Position numbers and translations under genes: made by a program. Source: an uncultured Dermabacteraceae bacterium (GTDB taxonomy: Bacteria > Actinomycetota > Actinomycetes > Actinomycetales > Dermabacteraceae). From it: 29,696 nucleotides of DNA. Positions 7,710 through 15,442 of this stretch are shown here, one piece after another. A model generated the notes under the pieces. It was not told the DNA's origin. It saw only the letters and a program-made list of their open reading frames with translations, and did no database searches. Numbering within the stretch: the first letter of the stretch is position 1; each line of letters begins with the position of its first letter. The stretch lies in NCBI GenBank assembly GCA_943913905.1, contig CALTZZ010000011.1, positions 1 to 29,696 on the forward strand. The letters run 5' to 3'.

Positions 7710-10367
7710 ATGACAGATTCACTCACGATCGACACCTGGTGGCACGAACGCGCCTGGAATCTCGACGAACCGGTGGGCGAGGCTGGGATTGACTTCACCG
7801 TCCCCGACGAAGATGCGGTTGCGAAGAAGGCGAAGAGCGTTGTGCGGCTCAACTACGGCACCTTCGAGCTCAAGGCTGAACCTTTCGAGGAGCTTCCGGC
7901 GGCGCCGGTCGCGAACATCATGCTCGACACGTGGGTGAGCGCGGTCAAGAACAAGTTCGCGCATCAGGAGGTCCGCACGAATTATGCGGCCCCGCACGTG
8001 GTCCTGCCCCTGCTTGAACAGCAGGCTGGATACGAACCCCTTGCTGCGCTCACCGAGGCATACAGCAGCGGCAACAAGACGGCGATCCCGGGCCACCTGA
8101 AGCGCAGCATCAACGGGTGCCTGGGCGCGCTCGGGCTTCGCGCCGTGTGGAGCAGCATCGATGCGGGCGTGCAGGAACGCTTCGTTGCGGCGCTGCGCGG
8201 GCACACCCCCGACCTGAACGGCTACGACGATGCAGGCTGGCTGTTCCTCGCCTCCGCCACCGGTGAACTCGATGCTGAGGTCCAGGCCGCGCTGGAGCAG
8301 GTCAACGAAGGGGTGTGCAGCGATATCGAAGGTCGCAGCCATTGGTCGCACCCGCGCGACCTGTTCTGCCTGTTCGGCGCCACGCCAGAGGAGCGCGTGG
8401 CGCTCGCCGACAAGCACGACAGCAATGTGGCGGTCAATCGCGGCGCCGTAATCGCGTGGCTGTTGAACACGGGCGAACTGGGAATTGATCGCCTGGTGCT
8501 GTCGCTGTCGCGGCTCGGGAAGGACGATGCGAAGGAAGCGATGGCGACCCTGAAGAGCGCCGTCGATGGCCCCGCCGCGGTTCGAATCTGGGCCGCGCTG
8601 CTTGACACCCGCCACGCGGCCGAGGCGAGCGTCTGGCTTACCGCGAACACAGATGCCGTCCTCGCGCTTGAGCCCGACACGCGGACTGCCGCCCTGCTAG
8701 CGCCGACCCTCCGCACAGTTCCCGTAGACAAGCTCCGTGCCTCTCGCGACTCCGTGGCCGAAACGCTCTGGCCCATCGTGGATGCGATCATCGCCGACGC
8801 CGACACCCCCGAATTCGACCCCGAAACCCCCTGGTGGAAAGAGGCGCTGGCCGCAGCCGACGACCCCGGCAAGAAGAAGCTCCCGCCTTACGTGGCCGGC
8901 ATGGCGCTACCCGCACTACGCATCGGCGGCACGCGCCTGGGGGAGCGGGAACACGAAACGCTGCTGCGCGTACTCATGACGTCCGAGCGCGATCACCCGC
9001 TCCTTGCGGCGATTCGCGAGAACGTGCCCGCAGCGGCGCGCGACGACTTCGCACTCGGCATGCTCAAGGTATGGCTGGCAAACGGCGCCGAATCCAAAGG
9101 CTCGTGGCTGCTCACCAGCGCCGGTAGCGTAGGCGACGATCGCTTCGTCAACACCCTCACTCCGCTGATCCGCGAATGGCCCGGCCAGAGCCAACATAAG
9201 CGCGCCGTCAAGGGCCTCACTGCACTGCGCAACGTGGGCACTACCGTGGCTCTCCAGCAGATCGCGGGCATCGCCGCGAAGGTCAAGTTCGCCGCAATCA
9301 AGAAACGTGCGAATGAAGCCATGGAAGAAATCGCCGACGCGCTCGGTTTCACGCGCGACGAGCTCGAAGACCGCATCATCCCCGACAGCGGCCTCGACGC
9401 CCGCGGCACCCGCACCTTCAGCTACGGGCCACGTGAATTCCTCGCAGCGCTCACCCCCGATGGGAAGGTGTCGGCCCGCCTCATCGGGACCGACGGTCTC
9501 CCCACCGGAAAGCCCAAGGCCTCCCTGCCCGCCCCCAATCAATCCGACGATGCGGAACTCGCCGCGCAGTCGAAGGCGGATTACGCGCAGTTGAAGAAGA
9601 ACGTGAGTGCCGTGGCGAAGATTCAGAAGGCACGGTTTGAAAGCGCGATGATCAGCGGCAGGCGTTGGACCGCCGAAGAATTCGGTGAGCTGCTGGCCCC
9701 GAACCCGCTCGTGCGCAGTCTGCTTGCGGGCGTGGTGTGCGGTGTGTTCGAGGGGGACGCGCGGGTGGCCCTGGGCCGCCTCGATTCCGACGGCACCCTC
9801 CTGGACGCCGATGACGAACCGATCGGCCTGAGCGGCCGCAGCGTCGGGATCGTCCACCCGATCGAACTGAGCGAGGAAGAAAAGAGTCGCTGGTCCGAGG
9901 TTCTCACCGACTACGAACTCATGGAAGTCTTCCCGCAGCTGGCCCGCGAAGTCTTCACACTCCCCGCGGATCAGGGGGATGACCTGGACCTTCACGGCGT
10001 TCCCGGGGAGGAGCTCGAAGCGGGCCGCATGCTCGGCGCCTTCTCCAAGGGAGGATGGGAGCGCGGCGCTTTCGCCGACGCCGGCGTGTATCACCTGCAC
10101 GCGCGGAAGTTCGTGGCCGCGAACGTTACCGCCTTCATCAACTACGCGGACGGGATGTACGCCGGGAGCGTAGCCGAACTGTCGGATCAGACGATCGAGC
10201 ACGTGTACCTGCTCGAGGGCCTCCACGATGGTGAAGATTTCGACTATGGATGGACCCCGGTGCCGTATTACCTGAATCGGGATACGTACCGGCACGTCCC
10301 GTGGTCGAAAGCGGCGCCGACTGTCGTGAGTGAGGTATTTCGAACGCTCGAATCAATGCGCGGGTAG
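7710..10367 (+). CDS. DUF4132 (MolR/YehI-like) protein B
   Basis: An intact 885-residue paralogue of the preceding gene. AAGG lies very close to the ATG at 7710, with GAAAG a little further upstream; no better start is seen. The N-terminus (WWHERAWNLDEP) and the helical-repeat-like middle align with protein A. The C-terminal DUF4132 domain begins near residue 545 (TRDELEDRIIPDSGL, RTFSYGPREFL, GTDGLPTG, NPLVRSLLAGVV) and runs on through DADDEPIGL, the IVHPIELSEEE motif and YELMEVFPQLAREVF, all typical of the family. The 84-base gap between A and B shows no clear terminator, so they are probably co-transcribed. Keeping two divergent copies side by side suggests a two-subunit or subfunctionalised arrangement in the MoxR/VWA-associated system; this is inference. 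Confidence 0.9.
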   Translation: MTDSLTIDTWWHERAWNLDEPVGEAGIDFTVPDEDAVAKKAKSVVRLNYGTFELKAEPFEELPAAPVANIMLDTWVSAVKNKFAHQEVRTNYAAPHVVLPLLEQQAGYEPLAALTEAYSSGNKTAIPGHLKRSINGCLGALGLRAVWSSIDAGVQERFVAALRGHTPDLNGYDDAGWLFLASATGELDAEVQAALEQVNEGVCSDIEGRSHWSHPRDLFCLFGATPEERVALADKHDSNVAVNRGAVIAWLLNTGELGIDRLVLSLSRLGKDDAKEAMATLKSAVDGPAAVRIWAALLDTRHAAEASVWLTANTDAVLALEPDTRTAALLAPTLRTVPVDKLRASRDSVAETLWPIVDAIIADADTPEFDPETPWWKEALAAADDPGKKKLPPYVAGMALPALRIGGTRLGEREHETLLRVLMTSERDHPLLAAIRENVPAAARDDFALGMLKVWLANGAESKGSWLLTSAGSVGDDRFVNTLTPLIREWPGQSQHKRAVKGLTALRNVGTTVALQQIAGIAAKVKFAAIKKRANEAMEEIADALGFTRDELEDRIIPDSGLDARGTRTFSYGPREFLAALTPDGKVSARLIGTDGLPTGKPKASLPAPNQSDDAELAAQSKADYAQLKKNVSAVAKIQKARFESAMISGRRWTAEEFGELLAPNPLVRSLLAGVVCGVFEGDARVALGRLDSDGTLLDADDEPIGLSGRSVGIVHPIELSEEEKSRWSEVLTDYELMEVFPQLAREVFTLPADQGDDLDLHGVPGEELEAGRMLGAFSKGGWERGAFADAGVYHLHARKFVAANVTAFINYADGMYAGSVAELSDQTIEHVYLLEGLHDGEDFDYGWTPVPYYLNRDTYRHVPWSKAAPTVVSEVFRTLESMRG

Positions 10368-10740
10368 GGCAGTGGATCGTGGTGGTAGTGCTCTGCCGCG
10401 ACTCGAGTCGCCAACTTCCGTGTGCGTCGCGTTCGCAAACACGGAAGTGGACATCGTGGTGTCCGCGCTTCGGTATCGGCACCTTGGTATTGGCAGATTG
10501 GTGTCGGCTCCTCGGCATCGGCGGAGCGCGGTGGTATCTGCAAAGCGCGGTAGCGCCCCAACCTGCCCAGCGACGTGAGGGGACAAAATCCAGCGCCCGT
10601 TCAGCCTCTACCCGGAGCCTTCGGAGGCTCGGTTCCTAGCGTTGACCTCGTTGTTTAGTGCTACACGCCAAAGACGCGCCCGGATCGGGCGCCGATGAAC
10701 CGAAGGGGCGTCCCGGCGTGGACGCTCGAAGGAGGCACCG
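10368..10740 (+). other. Intergenic region with four hairpins
   Basis: A 373-bp gap holds a 10-bp perfect inverted repeat (10414-10423 with 10439-10448), a probable transcript end for the DUF4132 operon although no T run follows. Then come loosely repeated GGTATCGGCA-like decamers (about 10471-10530), and three short perfect hairpins in the leader of the next gene: 10615-10630 (GAGCCT arms), 10676-10692 (GCGCCCG arms, loop GAT) and 10708-10725 (GCGTCC arms), the last ending 2 bases before the ribosome site. No coding sequence was recognised. Confidence 0.5.
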
Positions 10741-11379
10741 ATGAACGACACAACGACTACTCCGGATATGGCCGATGTGGTGAAGACCCTGCGCGGGGCG
10801 AAGTGGGTCATGATAACGGTTGCCCGCCGTGACGGAAAGCTGCTCTCTCACCCGATGACACCGAAGATGGTCACGGACGATGCGAACGCGTATTTCTTCC
10901 TTGCGCTCGATTCCGGTCAGGCTGATCTTATTCAACAGGGCGGCAACGTGAACCTGTCGGTGTCGAAGACGGGCAACTGGCTGTCGCTTTCCGGCGAAAT
11001 GGAACTGATCGACGACCGGGGCACCGTCAACGACCTGTGGTCGAAGGCTGATGAGCAGTACTTCAATGGACCCACTGACCCGAACCTTGGTCTGCTTCGC
11101 GTGAAGACGGAGTCGGCGCAGTACTGGGGCTTGGGTGGTTCAAAGGCCAGCGCCATGGTTGACCTCGCGAAAACGAAGCTGCCCATTGGCGCTGCGTATG
11201 CGACCGACAAGGTAACTGAATTTGCCCAGACCGTTGAGCAGAAGTACCCGAAGGCCGCGGGTGTGACCGGGAAGGTGGCGCAGGCGGCGCAGCAGGCGAA
11301 GGCGAAGCTCCCCGTCGAGGCCCCGAATGCTGATGATGACACTCCCGGCACGATGGGGACGACGGAACTTCCGAAGTAG
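10741..11379 (+). CDS. Pyridoxamine 5'-phosphate oxidase-like general stress protein
   Basis: A 212-residue protein with an excellent ribosome site (GAAGGAGG, 5 bases before the ATG). Residues 10-150 form a split-barrel flavin-binding domain of the general stress protein 26 type (Pyrid_ox_like): an early AKWVMITVARRDGKLLSHPMT strand pair, a central NVNLSVSKTGNWLSLSGEMEL, a helix containing LWSKADEQYF, and the closing VKTESAQYWG motif. The C-terminal 50 residues are Ala/Lys-rich and probably helical or disordered. Relatives bind FMN or F420-like cofactors and are stress-induced; the substrate is unknown. The gene appears monocistronic, with a hairpin-rich leader upstream and a palindromic element downstream. 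Confidence 0.85.
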   Translation: MNDTTTTPDMADVVKTLRGAKWVMITVARRDGKLLSHPMTPKMVTDDANAYFFLALDSGQADLIQQGGNVNLSVSKTGNWLSLSGEMELIDDRGTVNDLWSKADEQYFNGPTDPNLGLLRVKTESAQYWGLGGSKASAMVDLAKTKLPIGAAYATDKVTEFAQTVEQKYPKAAGVTGKVAQAAQQAKAKLPVEAPNADDDTPGTMGTTELPK

Positions 11380-11397
11380 AAGTAGCTACGGCCCTAA

Positions 11398-11481
11398 GTG
11401 GTGCCCTTCCCGAGGAGTTCACTTCTGAAGTGGCTCCTTTCCCGGGCAGTTCGCGTCTGAAGTAGCTCCCTTCCCGGGTAG
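11398..11481 (+). repeat. 32-bp tandem repeat, 2.6 copies
   Basis: Two full 32-bp units (11398-11429 and 11430-11461) and a partial third (11462-11481) share GTGGCTCCYTTCCCGGG and, in the full units, AGTTCRCKTCTGAA. They lie just after the stop of the flavin protein and before the 173-bp palindromic element. They encode nothing recognisable. Confidence 0.7.
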
Positions 11482-11501
11482 GGGCCTTGCCACTTAAACG
11501 T

Positions 11502-11552
11502 GTGGACGGTTTATGGCTCCTAGACGGCTTCTAGGCGCCATAAACCGTCCAC
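11502..11552. terminator. Bidirectional terminator palindrome (IR1, copy 1)
   Basis: Sixteen perfectly paired bases (GTGGACGGTTTATGGC with its complement), one mismatch, then six more pairs (CCTAGA/TCTAGG) around a 5-base loop, followed by five T. This is a strong intrinsic terminator for the plus-strand gene and can also fold from the opposite strand for lutC. Confidence 0.75.
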
Positions 11553-11597
11553 TTTTTCGTCGGCCGTGCTGTGCCACCGTCGGGCGGTCAGACGTTT

Positions 11598-11644
11598 GTA
11601 CGGTTTTTGTCGCCATGACGCTGCCCAAGCGACAAAAACCGTAC
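11598..11644. terminator. Palindrome IR2, copy 1
   Basis: Sixteen perfectly paired bases (GTACGGTTTTTGTCGC) around a 15-base loop. The internal T5/A5 blocks give both strands a U-rich arm. A second convergent terminator is the likely role. The outer arm resembles IR1. Confidence 0.6.
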
Positions 11645-11743
11645 ATTCTTGCGTGCGGCGATGGGTGACGTGGTGAAGCAACATCCCGCCGTGGGAGGGG
11701 CGCTGTCGGCGGACGCGCCCCGCGCCCTATGCGCCGCCGCGCC

Positions 11744-12499
11744 CTACGCGTCGAGGATGATGACGTCGAGCGTCCGCGGCCCGTGCACCCCTTCGACGCG
11801 CTCGAGCTCGATGTCACTCGTGGCAGACGGCCCCGAGATCATCGTGATCGTCGCGGTCGGCTCCAGCCGTTCGAGCGACTCTGGAATCAGCTCCACCACA
11901 CTGCTGCGCGGAACGATGCACACGTGATGGTCCGGCACAAGTGTGATAGCGCGACGCCCCTCGTCAGGGCGGCCCGAGAGAAAAATCGTGCCGGTCTCCG
12001 AGCACGACACCGTGGAGCTCGTGACCACGGAATCCAACGCGTCGAGTTCAGCCACGGTGAGGGGGTGGCGCCCGTCGGCCCTCTCATCATTAGCGTGTGG
12101 CACATTCTCGGTTTCAGCCTGTGGCTTGTTCTCGTTTCCAGCGTGTGACGCGTTCTCGGTTCCACCATCCGCGGCAACTCCGCTTTCAGCACCCACGGGC
12201 GGCTCCGTGATCCATGTGAGCCCGGGGGCCGACGGCAGCCAGGCCTCATCCAGACCCGAGGGCACCACGTAGCTTGCGTCTGCGCCGAGGAGTTTTTCGA
12301 TCCGTCCCGCCACGGTGCTGGCGGTTTCTTCGTAGACGTTCGCCTTGTAGTCGATCAGGCGGTCCTTGAGCTGCTCGATGACCTCATCCGCGCTCTTTTC
12401 GGACTCGCGACGGTAGGTGCGCTGCACGGGGTCGGGCACGGGCTGGTCGCTCAGTGCGCCGCGGATGCGTTCGAGGATTTCTGCTTTAGCGGTCGACAT
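11744..12499 (-). CDS. lutC: L-lactate utilisation protein LutC (LUD domain)
   Basis: A 251-residue LUD-domain protein, third component of the LutABC L-lactate oxidising complex that converts lactate to pyruvate. The family core is clear: VVTSSTVSCSETGTIFLSG, then GRRAITLVPDHHVCIV near the C-terminus. The ATG at 12499 overlaps the lutB stop (TGATG), so translation is coupled. Between ITEPPVG and PLTVAELDALD (about residues 112-136) lies an insertion of three 8-residue repeats (GTENASHA, GNENKPQA, ETENVPHA), encoded by three 24-bp tandem units. This hydrophilic loop is not a normal part of LutC and is probably tolerated at a surface turn. Terminating palindromes follow the gene. Confidence 0.95.
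   Translation of the reverse strand: MSTAKAEILERIRGALSDQPVPDPVQRTYRRESEKSADEVIEQLKDRLIDYKANVYEETASTVAGRIEKLLGADASYVVPSGLDEAWLPSAPGLTWITEPPVGAESGVAADGGTENASHAGNENKPQAETENVPHANDERADGRHPLTVAELDALDSVVTSSTVSCSETGTIFLSGRPDEGRRAITLVPDHHVCIVPRSSVVELIPESLERLEPTATITMISGPSATSDIELERVEGVHGPRTLDVIILDA
12093..12164. repeat. 24-bp coding tandem repeat inside lutC, 3 copies
   Basis: Units at 12093-12116, 12117-12140 and 12141-12164 begin GCSTGTG and end TTYCA on the plus strand. The unit length is a multiple of three, so copy-number change keeps lutC in frame. Confidence 0.85.
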
Positions 12500-14346
12500 C
12501 AGGCGTCCTCCTTGCCCTTCGAATCGGATGAGGTGGCGGGGTCGGATGAGGTGGCGGGGTTGGGGTTAGCGGGTTTGGTTGCGGGGCGGTTGGGCGCGGG
12601 GTTTGGCTCGGTGGCGGCGTCCGATGCGGCGGAGTTGAGCTCGGCGGGAGCGTTCGGCTGGGTTTCAGGGTCGCCCGCACCGTGGAGGCTCAAGATGCCC
12701 GCTCGGCTGATGCGGGGCGGCTGGCCTGAGGTCACCGGGGCCGACGGCGCCTGGGCCGGTGCCGTGTCCGTGCCCGGGGCGGCGTTCGAGGCCGTAGGCT
12801 CGGCAGCGATGGCACGCGTTCCGCCGTCGGCCTGCACGCGTTCCGCCGCCTTCCCCTCATTTTTCGCCCACCAGTTGCGGAAGGACTCCTTGGGTGGTGC
12901 CGGGATGTCGCGTTCGCTGGTCCAGCCGCCCGCGATGCCGGGCAGCCAGCTGATTTTCTTGGCGCGACCGGCGGCGGCGCGGCCCACGGGGAGGCCGCGT
13001 TCGGCGAAGCCCATGAGGGTGCCGGAGGCCATCATGACGGAGGCGCCCTTCATCATGAGGTCCATCTGTGTGGGCTTCGGAACCTTTGATTCTTCCTTCT
13101 TGCGGGCGTGGGTGGCGCGCACGTCTTGGTCGCGCAGGTGGACCAGGATGTCGGGAATGTTGATGGCGACGGGGCACACGTCGTAGCACGCGCCGCACAG
13201 CGATGAAGCGTACGGGAGGCTGTTGTTTGAGGACTCTTCGATGCCGGTGAGCTGGGGCGACAGGATTGCGCCGATCGGTCCCGGGTACACGGAGCCGTAG
13301 GCGTGGCCGCCGGTTTGTTCGTAGACGGGGCACACGTTCATGCAGGCGGAGCAGCGGATGCAGTGCAGTGCGGGGCGGCCCTTCGGGTCGGAGAGGACGG
13401 CGGAGCGGCCGTTATCGAGCAGCACCAGGTGGAATTCTTGCGGGCCGTCGCCCGGGGTGACGCCCGTCCACAGTGACGTGTACGGGTTCATGCGCTCACC
13501 CGTGGAGGAGCGGGGGAGGGTCTGCAGGAACACTTCGAGGTCCTGGAATGTGGGCACGAGCTTTTCGATGCCCATGACGGTGATGAGAGTGTCGGGCAGG
13601 GTGAGGCACATGCGGCCATTGCCTTCGGATTCCACGACGGCGAGGGTGCCGGTTTCTGCCACGCCGAAGTTCGCGCCCGAAATCGCGACCTTGGACGACA
13701 GGAATTTTTCGCGCAGGTGGGTGCGGGCGGCGTTCGCGAGCACGGCGGGTTCGCTCGTGAGGGAGTCGTCCGTTCCCGGCATTTCGCGCACGAAAATGTC
13801 GCGCACCTCGTCGCGGTTACGGTGAATCGCGGGCACCAGGATGTGGCTCGGTTTGTCGTGCCCGAGCTGCACGATCAGTTCCGCGAGGTCCGTTTCCACG
13901 GCGTCGATACCGTCGGCTTTGAGGGCTTCCTCGAGCCCGATCTCCTGGGTGGCCATCGACTTCACTTTGATGACCTCGTCCACGTTCTTCTGCTTCACGA
14001 GGCCGGAGATGATGCGGTTCGCTTCCTCGGCGTCGCGCGCCCAGTGCACAACGCCACCGCGCTCCGTGACCTTCTCTTCGAGCTGCTGCAACAGTTCCGG
14101 CAGGTTCGCCATCACGGACTGCTTGAGTGCAGATCCGGCGTGCCGCAGATCCTGCCAGTCGGGGATCTCGCTTGCCACCCGGCCGCGCTTGGCGCGAATG
14201 GTGTGCGTGGCGTGGCGAATGTTGCTGCGCATCTGCGTGTTCCCCAAATGGGTCTTCGCCGATGCCGGGAACGGTTCGTCGAGGACAATGTTGCCGTGCC
14301 CATGAGCGGGGCGAACGCCGGGCATTCCAAGGTTGACGGTGCTCAT
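12499..14346 (-). CDS. lutB: L-lactate utilisation iron-sulfur protein LutB, long C-terminal tail
   Basis: A 615-residue protein. The ATG at 14346 overlaps the lutA stop (ATGA); the frame is open further upstream but there crosses lutA. An N-terminal LUD domain (about residues 60-310, with ISGANFGVAETGTLAVVESEGN) is followed by two iron-sulfur motifs: CxxCxxCxxxCP at C329, C332, C335, C339, and a second with C384, C387, C391. LutB passes electrons from lactate oxidation within the LutABC complex. Family members are usually near 470-480 residues; here about 100 Pro/Ala/Thr/Asn-rich residues extend the C-terminus, ending in two tandem SSDPAT-type repeats (perfect 18-bp units at 12524-12541 and 12542-12559). 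The tail looks disordered. Confidence 0.95.
   Translation of the reverse strand: MSTVNLGMPGVRPAHGHGNIVLDEPFPASAKTHLGNTQMRSNIRHATHTIRAKRGRVASEIPDWQDLRHAGSALKQSVMANLPELLQQLEEKVTERGGVVHWARDAEEANRIISGLVKQKNVDEVIKVKSMATQEIGLEEALKADGIDAVETDLAELIVQLGHDKPSHILVPAIHRNRDEVRDIFVREMPGTDDSLTSEPAVLANAARTHLREKFLSSKVAISGANFGVAETGTLAVVESEGNGRMCLTLPDTLITVMGIEKLVPTFQDLEVFLQTLPRSSTGERMNPYTSLWTGVTPGDGPQEFHLVLLDNGRSAVLSDPKGRPALHCIRCSACMNVCPVYEQTGGHAYGSVYPGPIGAILSPQLTGIEESSNNSLPYASSLCGACYDVCPVAINIPDILVHLRDQDVRATHARKKEESKVPKPTQMDLMMKGASVMMASGTLMGFAERGLPVGRAAAGRAKKISWLPGIAGGWTSERDIPAPPKESFRNWWAKNEGKAAERVQADGGTRAIAAEPTASNAAPGTDTAPAQAPSAPVTSGQPPRISRAGILSLHGAGDPETQPNAPAELNSAASDAATEPNPAPNRPATKPANPNPATSSDPATSSDSKGKEDA
12524..12559. 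repeat. Perfect 18-bp tandem duplication in lutB tail
   Basis: Two identical 18-bp units (TCGGATGAGGTGGCGGGG) encode repeated six-residue segments in the disordered LutB tail, in phase with the reading frame. Confidence 0.85.
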
Positions 14347-15176
14347 CGCGCGATCTCCTTTGCGCGGTTCGGGATAGACAATTCCACGGGGCCACTCACT
14401 TCGAGCGGGTTCTCGCGGGTGGAGGCCAGAATCTCCGCGAAGTGCAGTGTGGTGACGGGGGTGCCGTCGTCGGTGGTGGTGCCGCGCCGGTTCATTGCGC
14501 CGCCGATGTGCATGAGGCACGACGCGTCGCCGCCCGTGCACAGGCTCGCCCCGGTCTTTTCAATGTTCGCGATCTTTTCATCGACCATCGCGCCGGAAAC
14601 GTCCGGGTTCTTGATGGAGAACGTGCCGCCGAAGCCGCAGCATTCGGTGGCGTCGGGCAGTTCGCGGTAGTCGATCCCATCCACCGATTTCAGGAGGTCA
14701 GCCTGACGGTCCCCGAGTCGCAAGAGCCGCATGCCGTGGCACGACGGATGGTAGGTGACGGCGTGCGGGAAATACGATCCGAGCTGCTCGGCAGCGTTGG
14801 TGATGCCGAGGACGTCGGTCAGGAACTCCGAGAGTTCGTACGTGCGGGTGGCCACGGTCTCCGCGTTCTTCGCGAGTGTTTCGTCGCCGGCCGCACGCGC
14901 CACCATGGGTTGTTGGTGGCCGACGGATGCCACGCACGAGCCCGACGGCGCCACGATGTAGTCGTACTTCGCCTCGGTGAAGGTGGTGACGTGGTTTTTG
15001 ACTACGGGGAGGGCGTCGTCGATGTAGCCGGAGTTCACGTGCATTTGCGAGCAGCAGCCCTGCCCCTTCGGGAACACGACCTCGTGGCCGAGTCGCTCGA
15101 GGATACGGACCGTGGCTAGGGCGACTTTCGGATACATGGCATCAACGATGCACGTGCTGAAGAGGGCTATTTTCAT
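14343..15176 (-). CDS. lutA: L-lactate utilisation protein LutA (CCG-domain)
   Basis: A 277-residue protein with two cysteine-rich CCG domains, first gene of the lutABC operon. Visible motifs are C9, the GQGCC pair at 41-42, GSC at 81, HPSCHG (C146) and ECCGFGG (C179-C180); family members use these to bind an iron-sulfur or heterodisulfide-type cluster. The ATG at 15176 follows GGAGAACCCC, a ribosome site at proper spacing. The stop overlaps lutB by four bases (ATGA). Expression probably starts in the shared intergenic region 15177-15442 and is controlled by the GntR-type regulator encoded at 17092-17901. LutABC replaces LldD-type lactate dehydrogenase. Confidence 0.95.
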   Translation of the reverse strand: MKIALFSTCIVDAMYPKVALATVRILERLGHEVVFPKGQGCCSQMHVNSGYIDDALPVVKNHVTTFTEAKYDYIVAPSGSCVASVGHQQPMVARAAGDETLAKNAETVATRTYELSEFLTDVLGITNAAEQLGSYFPHAVTYHPSCHGMRLLRLGDRQADLLKSVDGIDYRELPDATECCGFGGTFSIKNPDVSGAMVDEKIANIEKTGASLCTGGDASCLMHIGGAMNRRGTTTDDGTPVTTLHFAEILASTRENPLEVSGPVELSIPNRAKEIAR

Positions 15177-15280
15177 GGGGTTCTCCGATCAGTGCGCGGT
15201 AGTGACGGCGTGTCGTCGGCGGCCACGCAGAGTGATGCACCGTGCGGCACGCGCCGCAGACGCGGCGATTCGTGCGGGAC

Positions 15281-15308
15281 TTGCGTCCTGTGACGTAGCC
15301 AATATAGC
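15281..15308 (+). promoter_or_regulatory. Candidate promoter of the lactate permease gene
   Basis: TTGCGT (15281-15286) and TATAGC (15303-15308) are separated by 16 bp and point toward the permease gene. The predicted transcription start would fall inside the dyads at 15311-15348, fitting repression by LldR. Assigned by eye only. Confidence 0.4.
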
Positions 15309-15310
15309 GT

Positions 15311-15348
15311 CTGTGGACAGACCACAGTGGACAGACCACAGTTGTGGT
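15311..15348. promoter_or_regulatory. Overlapping dyads, probable LldR-type operator
   Basis: CTGTGGACAGACCACAG (15311-15327) is a dyad with 6-bp arms. A perfect 14-bp unit, GTGGACAGACCACA, is repeated in tandem (15313-15340), and ACCACAGTTGTGGT (15335-15348) forms a second dyad. FadR-subfamily GntR regulators bind short GT..AC dyads. The site sits between the divergent lutA and permease genes whose linked regulator is encoded at 17092-17901. Confidence 0.6.
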
Positions 15349-15442
15349 TTCCAACGTACACACCAGACGCCGCTCAGGCGAACGCGTTTACCCGATCCCC
15401 CATACCCGCAGCACTCTGCGCACTCCCAGCACAGGAGCCCAC

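Larger units (their letters stand above)
11488..11660. repeat. 173-bp double-palindrome element, copy 1
   Basis: Colinear and equal in length with 18007-18179. It contains two long palindromes (11502-11552 and 11598-11644) joined by a diverged 45-bp spacer and ends with a shared ATTCTTGYGTGCGGCG motif. It lies between convergent genes (flavin protein and lutC). The family to which it belongs is not one I recognise. Confidence 0.85.

Noticed and set aside
8916..10295. A 459-codon antisense open frame opposite DUF4132 protein B
   Set aside because: It has no recognisable domain and mirrors the codon bias of the sense gene.
10471..10530. Possible CRISPR-like or ordered repeat array
   Set aside because: The GGTATCGGCA-like decamers are irregular in spacing and sequence, with no spacers of constant length.
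14347..14541. Upstream extension of LutB
   Set aside because: It lies within lutA in another frame and encodes an Arg/His-rich stretch; the ATGA overlap at 14343-14346 sets the start.
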